This document shows, piece by piece, positions 9,109-16,020 of a DNA stretch of 64,000 nt (its first letter is position 1; each line of letters opens with the position of its first letter). The stretch is from NCBI RefSeq assembly GCF_003097495.1, contig NZ_QEOP01000002.1:248001-312000 (forward strand), written 5' to 3'. The notes under the pieces are model-generated. The model worked only from the letters and a program-made list of their open reading frames with translations. It did no database searches and had not been told where the DNA came from. The position numbers were made by a program, and so were the translations under genes. This DNA comes from Amnibacterium flavum (lineage in GTDB: Bacteria > Actinomycetota > Actinomycetes > Actinomycetales > Microbacteriaceae).

Positions 9109-10011
9109 GGGCGGGGCGGCGGCGCGTTCGCGGAGGAGCGCGGCCACCAGGGTCTCGGAGTCTCGCGGACCGAAGTGCTCCAGGGCCTGTTCGTGCAGTC
9201 GTGTCACGAGACGGCTGAGTTCGAACGGGGTCGAGGTCGAGTCGGCGATGCGGCTCACCGTCTGCAACTCCTCGACCACCCGGTCGAATCCGAAGTCGGC
9301 CGAGTAGTCCCCGGCGAGCAGCGGCGCCAGGTGCAGGTCGAGGAATCGGCTGCCGCCCGCGCTGCCGACGAGGGCATCGCCGAGTGCGTCAGGGGCCATG
9401 CCGAGTCGTTCGCCGAGCATGAGGGCCTCTGAAACGGCGACCACCTGCCCGAACCAGAGCAGGTTGGCGAGCAGTTTCACCGTCTGGGCGTCAGACGGAA
9501 CCGGTCCGACCAGGCGCACGCCGCCGGGCGACGCGAGCGGGCCGAGGAGGACTCGGGCATCGGCGACGGCGTCGTCGGCCCCGGCGAGGTGGAAGACGAG
9601 TGTGCCGTCCTCGGCGTTCGCCGGCCCGCCCCCCATCGTGGCGGTCGCCGTGCGCACGCCGTATTCGGCGGCGATCGCGCTGAGCTCATTCGTGAGAACG
9701 GGGTCGCCGCTGGTCAGGTCGAGCCAGAGCGCGCCCTCGGGCAGGTGTCGCAGCAGGCCCGCGTCACCGACGAACGCCGCGCGGATCTCGGCGACCCCGG
9801 GAAGCACGGAGACGAGGATGTCGCTCCGGGCGGCGAGCGATTCCGCATCGGAGACGACAGCTGCGCCGATCGCCGCGGCACCGGCTCGGGCTTCCGTATC
9901 GACGTCGTGCACCGACACGGCGAAGCCCGATGCGAGCAACCGACGACAGATCGGTAGCCCCATCCGCCCGACGCCGAGGACGCCTACCCGAGGCGGTGTC
10001 GGATCATCCAT
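9100..10011 (-). CDS. NAD(P)-dependent beta-hydroxyacid dehydrogenase (HIBADH family)
   Basis: Cytoplasmic oxidoreductase of the 3-hydroxyisobutyrate/tartronate-semialdehyde/6-phosphogluconate dehydrogenase superfamily. The N-terminal Rossmann fold shows VGVLGVGRMGLPICRRL (residues 8-24). The second conserved block is near SGDPVLTNEL, and the catalytic Lys lies in QTVKLLANLLWFG (near residue 177). The C-terminal helical domain is complete; total 303 residues, normal length. The ATG at 10009-10011 fits the family. The last residues PPAR and the stop codon come from an intergenic repeat, so the C-terminus has been replaced or extended by the repeat. It faces the dctA-citE pair. A role in reducing a semialdehyde made by the lyase is possible but not shown. 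Confidence 0.88.
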   Translation of the reverse strand: MDDPTPPRVGVLGVGRMGLPICRRLLASGFAVSVHDVDTEARAGAAAIGAAVVSDAESLAARSDILVSVLPGVAEIRAAFVGDAGLLRHLPEGALWLDLTSGDPVLTNELSAIAAEYGVRTATATMGGGPANAEDGTLVFHLAGADDAVADARVLLGPLASPGGVRLVGPVPSDAQTVKLLANLLWFGQVVAVSEALMLGERLGMAPDALGDALVGSAGGSRFLDLHLAPLLAGDYSADFGFDRVVEELQTVSRIADSTSTPFELSRLVTRLHEQALEHFGPRDSETLVAALLRERAAAPPAR

Positions 10012-10208
10012 GGGCTACCTGCCGATCTGCCGGGGCGCAACCGCTCGATCTGCAGCCGAGGGGGCCGTGAGTGTGGTGGCAGGAATGGTATCGACCGCCG
10101 CGCGGTTGTAGTCTGTGGTGCTGCACTCCGGTGCGGTTTGACAACTCAACAGCGCGATGGTGGCCCCTTCGCAGCAACCGTGCACCGCACGGTCGCGGAG
10201 GCCAGTAC
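10012..10208. other. Leader region upstream of tmRNA
   Basis: Between the start of the minus-strand dehydrogenase and the 5' end of tmRNA. It must hold both promoters. A perfect -35-like TTGACA lies at 10138-10143, but no convincing -10 follows at 16-18 bp, so I do not call the promoter. A hairpin-forming GTGCACCGCACGGTC stretch lies near 10178-10195. No coding potential seen. Confidence 0.5.
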
Positions 10209-10580
10209 GGGGATGATCGGTTTCGACATTGCCTGAATGACCGTGAGAAGCGGGCCGAGGATGCAGGGTTATCTCGTAAACGATCTCTGCAAACCATAGG
10301 TGCCAATTCCAAGCGCACCGACTTCGCTCTCGCTGTCTAAGCCAGAGCCATGAAGTCCGTCAGCCCGGGCGTGTTCCCGTCCCGGTGTCTGGCGTCGATT
10401 AGGGAACTTGCTGCGGTGTTGTGTTTCAGGGCACCGCGGGACTTGAACTGAGACTGGGCTCGTCGATTCAGGCGCTTGCGACAAGTTTCGGAGCCGAGTA
10501 GAACGCTTTCCGCAAGATACGCCCGTAGAAGGCACGGGATTACAGCAATGGACGGGGGTTCAATTCCCCCCATCTCCACT
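10209..10580 (+). ncRNA. ssrA: Transfer-messenger RNA (tmRNA)
   Basis: Rescues ribosomes stalled on broken mRNAs with SmpB and tags the nascent chain for proteolysis. The 5' end GGGGATGATCGGTTTCGACA is diagnostic. The 3' end carries the T-arm GGGGGTTCAATTCCCCCC and CATCTCC, which pairs with the first seven bases to form the acceptor stem. Discriminator A is at 10578; the genome reads CTCCA after it and not CCA, so the mature CCA may be added enzymatically and the exact 3' end is uncertain by a few bases. Length about 370 nt is normal for Actinobacteria. Confidence 0.96.
10302..10340 (+). other. tmRNA tag-peptide reading frame
   Basis: Begins at resume codon GCC (10302-10304) and ends with TAA (10338-10340). 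It encodes ANSKRTDFALAV. The DFALA core is characteristic of actinobacterial tags; the final residue here is Val, where most tags end in Ala-Ala. No start codon is needed because translation resumes on the tmRNA after the alanine charged on the tRNA-like domain. Confidence 0.9.
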
Positions 10581-10647
10581 CCAGGCCACCATCGCGTTGA
10601 CTGAGTCGCCCACCTCCGCTGTTCACCCCGCCGCCGAGGAGCGTTTC

Positions 10648-11010
10648 ATGCCCGACCCCATCGCCTACTTCGAGTCGACGGACACCGTTCACATCGCGAC
10701 CGCGCTGAAGTCCGGCGCAGAGGTCGTGACGCCGATCTGGTCGGTCGTCGTCGACGGTGTGCCCTACATCCGCAACGGTTTCGGCGCCTCCTCGAAATGG
10801 CATCGCAGAGCGCAACGGGCCGGCGGCGCGGCCGTGTTCGTCGACGGCTCCGATCGGTACCCGGTCAGACTCGTCGAGGAGACGGACGCTTCCGTGCTCG
10901 ACGCCGTCGACCGCGCCTACGAGGCGAAGTACGCGAGCTACGGCAGTTCGTTGCAATCGGTCCTCACCCCGAGCGTGCGGGCGAGTACGATCCGGCTCAT
11001 CGTCGAGTAG
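10648..11010 (+). CDS. DUF2255 family protein
   Basis: Small (120 residues) cytoplasmic protein of the DUF2255 type, related in fold to the split-barrel flavin/F420-binding proteins. Typical stretches are TALKSGAEVVTPIWSVVVDG, YIRNGFGASSKWHRRA and KYASYGSS. I choose the ATG at 10648 (MPDPIAYFES) because GAGGAG sits seven bases upstream; an in-frame TTG at 10597 would run into the end of tmRNA. No biochemical role is established for the family. It is followed 38 bp later by an SRPBCC-domain gene in the same direction, probably the same transcript. Confidence 0.8.
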   Translation: MPDPIAYFESTDTVHIATALKSGAEVVTPIWSVVVDGVPYIRNGFGASSKWHRRAQRAGGAAVFVDGSDRYPVRLVEETDASVLDAVDRAYEAKYASYGSSLQSVLTPSVRASTIRLIVE

Positions 11011-11048
11011 CGCTCGCGACACAGCGGCGGCAGGCAGAGAGGACTCCG

Positions 11049-11738
11049 ATGGCTGAGCAGTTCGAAGTCGTTCAGGAAGGCGAGTACCCGGCCTCGCCCG
11101 ACCGCGTCTGGCAGGCCGTCACCGCAGATACGGCCGCGTGGCTCTTCCCCGCAGGAGGGGGAGAGGAGATCGTCTGGGAGCCTCCCACGCACCGCGTGAA
11201 CCGCATGGACGGGCCGGATGGCTGGTTCAATCACCTCGAGCAGGTCATCGAGGCGAGCGCCGACGGTCGCTCATCCCTGCGCTGGGTCCACCGGGGCGTC
11301 CTTCCCCCGGGCACGACCGACGCGACCGGGATCGAACTCCACACCGCCTTCTACCTGCACACCCTCGCCGAGTATCTCGAGCATTTCGATGGACGTCAGG
11401 CCGTTTTCGTCGACGTGCAGGGTCCCTCCGAGTCGATGACGCAGGACGCGTTCGAGGTCGTGCGCGCCGCGATCGGCGTCGACCCCGACGCGGTGGTCGG
11501 CACGATAGCGGAAGGCGAGCTCCCGCTCGTATCGAGCGACGCGATCCTCGATTACTCGAATGCCCACTTCATCGGACTCCGCACCGACGATGCGCTCTAC
11601 CGGTTCTTCGGCCGCAACGCGTTCGGCGGCCCGGTCGGACTCACCGTCCACCACTTCGGTGACGCGGATGCCGACGAGCTTCAGGTCGAGTGGCAGCAGT
11701 GGCTCGACGGACTGTTCGGATCCGACGCTCCGGAGTGA
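11049..11738 (+). CDS. SRPBCC (START/AHSA1-like) domain protein
   Basis: 229-residue soluble protein. The N-terminal half begins EYPASPDRVWQAVTADTAAWLF, the usual entry strand and helix of SRPBCC hydrophobic-ligand-binding folds, followed by WEPPTHRVNRMDGPDGWFNHLEQVI and HTAFYLHTLAEYLEHF. The C-terminal part (about 145-229) resembles a second, weaker SRPBCC-like unit. Ligand unknown. The ATG at 11049 follows GAGAGGA at an acceptable distance. The frame is open further upstream to 10797, but that overlaps the DUF2255 gene and is not conserved-looking. Convergent with the thioredoxin-like gene on the other strand. Confidence 0.75.
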   Translation: MAEQFEVVQEGEYPASPDRVWQAVTADTAAWLFPAGGGEEIVWEPPTHRVNRMDGPDGWFNHLEQVIEASADGRSSLRWVHRGVLPPGTTDATGIELHTAFYLHTLAEYLEHFDGRQAVFVDVQGPSESMTQDAFEVVRAAIGVDPDAVVGTIAEGELPLVSSDAILDYSNAHFIGLRTDDALYRFFGRNAFGGPVGLTVHHFGDADADELQVEWQQWLDGLFGSDAPE

Positions 11739-11766
11739 GCGGCGGTCGTCGCGAGCTTCGCGTCGG

Positions 11767-12057
11767 CTAGGCGAGGTTCTTCGCGATAGCGGCGAGCACC
11801 TGCTCGGACGTCGGCACACCGGTCGCGCGCATGACCTCGGTGCCATCTCCGCCCGTCATGACGACGGTGGGTGTCGACGTGATCCTGTGCTGCTCGCTCT
11901 CGTCGGGCCGGTCGGCGACGTTGACCTCGCGCCAGGTGATCCGGTCGTCGAGCGGCGAGGTGCTGAGGACTGACGCGACGAGGTCGAGCGTGTGCCGGGT
12001 CGACGTGCACGCCCCGCAGAAGCTCGACGAGTAGAGGGTGACCGTCAGTTCCGGCAT
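11767..12057 (-). CDS. Glutaredoxin/mycoredoxin-like thioredoxin-fold protein
   Basis: 96-residue thioredoxin-fold protein with redox motif CGAC in TLYSSSFCGACTSTR (residues 8-22) and the cis-proline loop TSTPTVVM (near 61-68). The size and motif position fit a small thiol-disulphide oxidoreductase of the glutaredoxin or thioredoxin class. Actinobacteria usually use mycothiol, and mycoredoxins carry CxxC in the same place, but CGAC is not the common mycoredoxin CGYC, so the partner thiol is open. Start ATG at 12055-12057. It is divergent from the next gene. Confidence 0.75.
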   Translation of the reverse strand: MPELTVTLYSSSFCGACTSTRHTLDLVASVLSTSPLDDRITWREVNVADRPDESEQHRITSTPTVVMTGGDGTEVMRATGVPTSEQVLAAIAKNLA

Positions 12058-12187
12058 CGCCCGTGTCCTCTCATCGTGCTCACCCAGTGCTCAACCGCAT
12101 TCGAGGAGCAGTTCTTCCCACCTTTGGGGGTGCGGGAGTGCCCGCGAAGACAGGCGCAGCGCGGATTGCCTCGGTACCGTTGACCAT

Positions 12188-12853
12188 ATGCCAGGAGCAA
12201 GCATCGAGTCGCGCGTCAGCGCCGTCGTCGATGCGTGGCTCGCCTGGTTGCCGCGCTGGTCGCCGAGCCTCGCTCGAGCCCGCGCTCGAGTGTGCCGCAA
12301 ATGCCTCGGATCGCCGGTGATCGCCGCCGCAGGGCTCGGGGATGCTCCGCACCAGGTGCAGCACGCGCTCGTCAGTCGGATCCACGCCATCGTCGACGCC
12401 GATGTCGCCGCGTTCACCGCATCCGAGCTGCCGCTGCTCGACGCCGAACTCGACCGCAACGAGGCCGAGCGCCGGGCGTCGCGCCCGTACCGCCCCGAGG
12501 AAGGGCTCGATCACGAGTTCGAGGGGCTCGGCATCGACCCCGAACCGGTTCCGGGCGAACCGTATCTCTTCACCCTCGCCGGACTCGCGGAAGCCGAAGC
12601 GGCGCCCGTTCCCAGCGCCCAGAAGCCGCCGCTCGACGAGGAGTCCAAGGCCCGGCTGCGACACGAGATCTCGCTCGCCGACGATCGTGCTGCTCAGGTC
12701 GGGCAGGCCGCCTGTCTCGCCCTCGTCGACCATCGGGGTCGCATCGCTGCGGCGGTCCACGAGGTCGTCGCCCCGCAGATCGAAGCGCTCATGAGCGACC
12801 TCGGCATGGGCCTCGACGCCCCCGACGCGGGATCAGGCGACCGCCTCCACTGA
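12188..12853 (+). CDS. Hypothetical protein with CRKC motif
   Basis: Not recognised with confidence. 221 residues, soluble, acidic. Features seen: an N-terminal amphipathic segment VVDAWLAWLPRWSPSLARARARV, a Cys pair in VCRKCLGSP (near residue 38-41), an Ala/Glu/Pro-rich middle, and a C-terminal helix VAPQIEALMSDLGMG. No signal peptide or TM segment. The CxxC could bind metal or form a disulphide, but a second pair is missing. The start ATG at 12188 was chosen because the codons upstream cover the promoter region of the divergent thioredoxin-like gene; no clear ribosome-binding site is visible. Codon use is like its neighbours. Confidence 0.65.
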   Translation: MPGASIESRVSAVVDAWLAWLPRWSPSLARARARVCRKCLGSPVIAAAGLGDAPHQVQHALVSRIHAIVDADVAAFTASELPLLDAELDRNEAERRASRPYRPEEGLDHEFEGLGIDPEPVPGEPYLFTLAGLAEAEAAPVPSAQKPPLDEESKARLRHEISLADDRAAQVGQAACLALVDHRGRIAAAVHEVVAPQIEALMSDLGMGLDAPDAGSGDRLH

Positions 12854-13236
12854 CTCGGATATCCCGGGCGCATACGCACGTTCCGGCACGCGCGTCTGTC
12901 CGGAGCGTCCGGTCTCGTGGGTGGGCGTGTCTCCGATGCAGGGATTCGGGCGCGGCAGTTCCGCCGGGTGGTCTGCCGGATTTCACTGATGCCGGGGTGT
13001 GGTCGGCGGTTCCGGTGGGTGGGTTTGTGCCGGTTCCCGGGGTCGGTGGTGGGGGCGTTCCGGGCGGGCGCGCACGTTCCGGCCGGCCCCGGTGCCCGGA
13101 ACGTGCGCGCGATCGGGGCTGAGTTCGGGTGCTCGTATTGCGTTCGAAAAATTGGTTCAAGTAGTGGTCTAATGAACAGTTGATCAGGGCTTATTTGGTC
13201 CGGTCAGTGTCGGTGGTTGGCGGCAGAATCAGGGGT
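12854..13236. other. Gene-free stretch with a 15-bp perfect inverted repeat
   Basis: About 380 bp without a credible gene. It contains a perfect inverted repeat, GCGCGCACGTTCCGG at 13068-13082 and its complement at 13096-13110, with a 13-bp loop. A partial copy of the arm (CGCACGTTCCGG) is at 12876-12887. No T-tract follows, so a classical terminator is not supported. The last 100 bp is AT-richer than its surroundings and probably holds the promoter of the DUF222/HNH gene. Confidence 0.7.
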
Positions 13237-14605
13237 ATGAGCAGCCCCGTCGACCTCCTCAACGAGCGCGTGGGTGCGCTCGCGGGGCTCGTCGAGGGGA
13301 TGCCGTGGGCTGACACCGCCGAGCTGGGGGAGCTGTTGGCGGGGGCGAAGGATGCCACCGTCCTCGATCTCGCCGCCCGGGTGGGGGAGGTCGTCCGGTT
13401 GGCCGACGCGGTCGCCGCCCACATTGCGGGGGAGATCGAACGCCGCTCCGACCGCACCCTCGAGGCCCCGCTCGCGACCCGATTGGGGGAGCGGAACGCT
13501 CCCGCGATGATCGCGTCGATCACCAGGGTGCACGCGACCCGGGCGAGGGACTGGTGCGAGGTCGGGACCCGCCTCAGCCGTCGGACCGCCCTCACCGGGG
13601 AACCGCTCCCGTCGTTGCATCCGGTCGTCGCTGAGTCTGTTGATGACGGGTCGCTCGGGATTGACGCCTCCCGCGTCATTCTCGCAACGCTCCGGCAGGT
13701 CGAACCCTTCACCACTGTCGAGGACCTCGCCGGGTTGGAACGGTTCCTGGTTGACCAGGCGGCCGAGCTGCCGCTCACCGATCTGACGAAACTGTGCCGT
13801 GCATTGCCGGACCGGTTCAACCCCGATGGGATCGAACCCCGCGAAGAAGCCGCCCGAGCACGCGCCGACTTCAGTCATCGCCCACCGGGACGGGACCTAC
13901 AGCAGCGTCATCCACTGGGACACGGAGTCCTACGGTGTCGCCGAAGCGGCCCTCAACGCCCGAATGCGTCCCCGCAAGGTCACCTTCACCGACCCCGACA
14001 CCCCTGGGGGTGATGAGGCGACCCGCGACACCCGGACCATCGGGCAGCGGCGTCTGGACGCGCTGACCTCGATCATGCGGGACTCTTTGCGCGCCGATAC
14101 CGGGGATACCAGCGGGGTCGACACCACCGTCCTCGTCACCATCCCCCTCGAGGCCCTGCTCTCCGGGGTCGGGACCGCGACCTTGTTCGGTGTTGATGCT
14201 CCGATCAGTGCCCGGACGGCACGGCGGATGGCGTGCGATGCGAAGATCATCCCCGTCGTCCTCGACGGGAACTCCCAACCCCTCGACCTCGGCACCGCCC
14301 GCCGCCTCTTCAGCCCCACCCAACGCCAGGCGATGGCTGTTCGGGATGGTGGGTGCGTCTGGCCCGGCTGTGATGAACCGCCCTCACGGTGTCAGTCCGC
14401 GCACGTCACACCCTGGGCCAGTGGGGGACCCACCGATATCCGTAACGGGGTCCTGTTGTGTCCGTTCCATCATCGAAGGTTCGACCTCGACGGATGGGAC
14501 CTCGACACCGACCCTGCTACTGGGACCCGATACTTGATCCCACCCGCCTGGGTCGACGCCCGACGGACACCACGACGCATCAGCCCGAACTCGCTCGCTG
14601 CCTGA
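13237..14605 (+). pseudogene. DUF222 / HNH endonuclease (13E12 family), frameshifted
   Basis: Family members have an N-terminal DUF222 helical domain and a C-terminal HNH nuclease domain and are common repeated genes in Actinobacteria. The DUF222 part runs from the ATG at 13237 (MSSPVDLLNERVG) to about 13870 in one frame. The rest continues in the +1 frame from about 13872 (SVIAHRDGTYSSVIHWD) to TGA at 14603-14605. The HNH domain is intact: CVWPGCDEPPSRCQSAHV, WASGGPTDIRNGVLLCPFHH. The break lies in CGCGCCGACTTCAGTCATCG near 13863-13880, where a single-base indel would restore one frame of about 456 codons. Either the gene is broken or the assembly has an indel. Function in the cell is not established for the family. 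Confidence 0.85.
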
Positions 14606-14611
14606 GTTCCC

Positions 14612-15070
14612 TGCGTTTCGCTGCGCTCAACGGGCGGGGCGGGGCGGCATTCCTCGGGGTCTGCGTTTCGCTGCGCTCAACGGGCGGGCTGCACCGTCCG
14701 CTTTGAGGCCTGCGTTTCGACGGGCTCAACGGGCGGGCGGGGTGGCATTCCTCGGGGTCTGCGTTTCGCTGCGCTCAACGGGCGGGCTGCACCATTCGCC
14801 CTGGGGCCATCGAGTCCTCGGGTCCTGCATTTCGACGAGCTCAACGGGCGGGGGTAGAGCAGTATGTCTCCGGGTCTGCGTTTCGGCGCGCTCAACGAGC
14901 GGGCGAGGTGGAGCGCGTCTCGCGGGCTGCGTTTCGACGAGCTCAACGGGCGGGCGGGGAGGCCCTGCCTCCGGATTGCGTTTAGACGGCTCGATGGTGG
15001 GCCGCTTTGGGCGCGGGGCCTTCGGTTCGACGGGTTCGGCGGGAGGGCGGGGTGGCGTAATCTCGGAGAT
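14612..15070. repeat. Array of about nine degenerate ~50-bp repeat units
   Basis: Units begin TGCGTTTCG with the core TTTCGCTGCGCTCAACGGGC followed by a GGCGGG-rich tail and a variable filler. Unit starts: 14612, 14662, 14711, 14760, 14826, 14877, 14928, 14977 and a poor one at 15021. Spacing is 49-51 bp except for one 66-bp gap. Variants GACGAGCTCAACGGGC and GACGGGCTCAACGGGC occur. Units decay toward the 3' end, next to the PfkB gene. Related copies are at 9055-9108. Fillers are themselves partly repeated (GGCATTCCTCGGGGTC twice). No gene is present in the 485 bp. Confidence 0.9.
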
Positions 15071-15090
15071 CTGCTTCTGGGAGGTGCAGT

Positions 15091-15978
15091 GTGACGGACG
15101 TGCTGGTCATCGGTGAGGCGCTGGTCGACATCGTCGTCAGCGCTCGGGGCATCGAAGAGCACCCTGGCGGTAGTCCCGCGAACGTCGCACTCGGCCTCGG
15201 CCGATTCGGCGCAGAAGTCACCCTGCTCACCGCCATCGCCCCCGACGAGCGCGGCCGCGCGATCGCCGTCCACCTCGAGCAGTCGGGCGTCGTCATCCTT
15301 CCCGAGTCGTACTCCGCAGACCGAACCTCCAGCGCGATCGCCACGATCTCCGCCGACGACGGCTCCGCCGACTACACGTTCGACGTCCTCTGGGATCCCT
15401 CCCGTACCGTCCTCGACATCGCACCCCGCATCGTCCACACCGGCTCCATCGCCGCCTTCCTCCAACCCGGCGCCGACACGGTCCGCGCCCACGTCCGCGA
15501 ACTCGACGCAGACGAGGTGACCTTCGACCCCAACATCCGCCCCGCGCTCATCGGAGACCGGATCGGCGCCGTCGCCACCTTCGAGGAGACCGCGGCCCTC
15601 GCAACCGCCGTGAAGCTCAGCGACGAGGACGCCGCCTGGCTCTACCCCGACGCATCCGCCGACGAAGTGCTCGACCGCATCCTCGCCATCGGCCCCCGGC
15701 TCGCCGTCATCACCCGAGGCGCCGACGGTGCCGTCCTCGCCATCCCCGACGGCCGAGTGGAGGTCGCCGCCGTCTCCGTCGACGTCGTCGACACCATCGG
15801 AGCAGGCGACACCTACATGGCGTCGCTCATCGACTCGCTGCTGCGGTGGCCGTCAGCCGAGCTGACCCTCCCGGTCGTCGAGCTCATCGGAGGCCGCGCC
15901 GCCCGCGCCGCCGCCATCACCGTCTCCCGCGCCGGGGCCGACCTCCCGTGGCGCGACGCGCTGGGAGGCGACGAGTAG
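15091..15978 (+). CDS. PfkB-family carbohydrate kinase
   Basis: Cytosolic ATP-dependent sugar kinase of the ribokinase/fructokinase family, 295 residues. The N-terminal PfkB signature lies in HPGGSPANVALGLGRFGAEV (about residues 24-43); the C-terminal signature with the catalytic Asp and anion hole is VDVVDTIGAGDTYMASLID (about 230-248, GAGD). The GTG at 15091 is chosen because GGGAGG lies eight bases upstream and the protein then begins MTDVLVIGEALVDIV like its relatives. The sugar cannot be read from sequence; fructose or another ketose is the commonest substrate for this subgroup. It stands alone, downstream of the repeat array. Confidence 0.88.
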   Translation: MTDVLVIGEALVDIVVSARGIEEHPGGSPANVALGLGRFGAEVTLLTAIAPDERGRAIAVHLEQSGVVILPESYSADRTSSAIATISADDGSADYTFDVLWDPSRTVLDIAPRIVHTGSIAAFLQPGADTVRAHVRELDADEVTFDPNIRPALIGDRIGAVATFEETAALATAVKLSDEDAAWLYPDASADEVLDRILAIGPRLAVITRGADGAVLAIPDGRVEVAAVSVDVVDTIGAGDTYMASLIDSLLRWPSAELTLPVVELIGGRAARAAAITVSRAGADLPWRDALGGDE

Positions 15979-16020
15979 CTTTCGGCCGGCTCGCAACATG
16001 CGAGGTATACCGTCGGAGGA

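Noticed and set aside
10138-10143. tmRNA promoter with TTGACA
   Set aside because: The -35 hexamer is perfect but no acceptable -10 follows at the right distance, so only the hexamer was noted.
10209-10583. A tRNA gene at 10540-10583
   Set aside because: The T-arm and acceptor strand belong to the tmRNA; the matching 5' strand is 330 bases upstream at 10209.
13140-13180. LexA (SOS) box before the DUF222 gene
   Set aside because: TTCGAAAAATTGGTTCAA has some resemblance to the TCGAAC-N4-GTTCGA box but is not palindromic and lacks the second conserved half.
14612-15070. CRISPR array
   Set aside because: The 49-51 bp period looks CRISPR-like, but repeats are degenerate, fillers are partly repeated among themselves, and there are no cas genes.
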